Shown: one piece after another, positions 5,592-5,647 of the stretch | How the letters are laid out: every line of letters begins with the position of its first letter | Position numbering within the stretch: the stretch's first letter is position 1 | Assembly: GCA_051867925.1 (NCBI GenBank) | Contig: JBJDZI010000123.1 | Location: 1 to 5,647 of the forward strand | Origin: CAKSQF01 sp051867925 | GTDB taxonomy: Bacteria; Bacillota; Clostridia; Oscillospirales; CAG-272 | Direction of reading: 5' to 3' | Length of the DNA stretch: 5,647 bases | Program-made: the position numbers and the translations under genes | Notes under the pieces: model-generated | What the model saw: the letters and a program-made list of their open reading frames with translations, nothing else | The model's database searches: none | Told to the model about the DNA's origin: nothing

Positions 5592-5647
5592 AGATAAACT
5601 ATAAATTTAGAAAGCCGTCAGCCAAGGAAGTGGGTGGAGAGCTCGAG
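5592..5647. other. Right edge, no identifiable feature
   Basis: These 56 bases lie beyond the right repeat element. An AT-rich stretch (TAAACTATAAATTTAG) lacks a -35 partner. AAGGA followed at once by GTG is too tight to be a start site. The window ends in GAGCTCGAG with no recognisable gene. Confidence 0.5.

Overview
The window looks like chromosomal DNA from a low-GC-lineage (Firmicutes) gut-type anaerobe, most probably a clostridium of the Oscillospiraceae/Ruminococcaceae group. This is inferred from three things: GC-rich coding sequence between AT-rich spacers, a fused ABC transporter whose sequence resembles a family I know from Clostridia, and a BspA-like leucine-rich-repeat lipoprotein with the cap modules typical of these bacteria. 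No species can be named from the sequence alone.

Layout: two complete genes are transcribed away from each other from a shared spacer of about 320 bases. The left gene (minus strand, 163-2025) encodes a 620-residue lipoprotein with a cysteine-containing N-terminal module and a long array of BspA-type (LRR_5) repeats. The right gene (plus strand, 2348-5473) encodes a 1041-residue ABC transporter. Its ATPase domain is fused to a MacB/FtsX-type four-helix permease with an extracytoplasmic domain of about 590 residues. The spacer carries a likely promoter for the left gene, a perfect 27-bp tandem duplication that repeats the -10 region together with an 11-bp palindrome, and a weaker candidate promoter for the right gene.

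The most striking feature lies outside the genes. Immediately after each stop codon sits a copy of the same ~118-base element (44-162 and 5474-5591). Each copy is in the sense orientation relative to the gene it follows, so the two are inverted with respect to each other. Each copy can form three hairpins in the same order. In the middle hairpin the copies differ at four paired positions and every difference is compensated on the other arm. In the first hairpin two one-sided differences keep pairing only as G-U wobbles, and only in the gene-sense RNA. This suggests selection for an RNA fold in the 3' untranslated region, although DNA-level arm correction is an alternative for the middle hairpin.

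Both proteins act at the cell surface. The lipoprotein should be tethered to the outer face of the membrane and is plausibly an adhesion or binding protein. The transporter should expose its large domain on the same side. A functional link between them is possible from the shared spacer but is not shown by the sequence. The first 43 and last 56 bases hold nothing I can identify with confidence.
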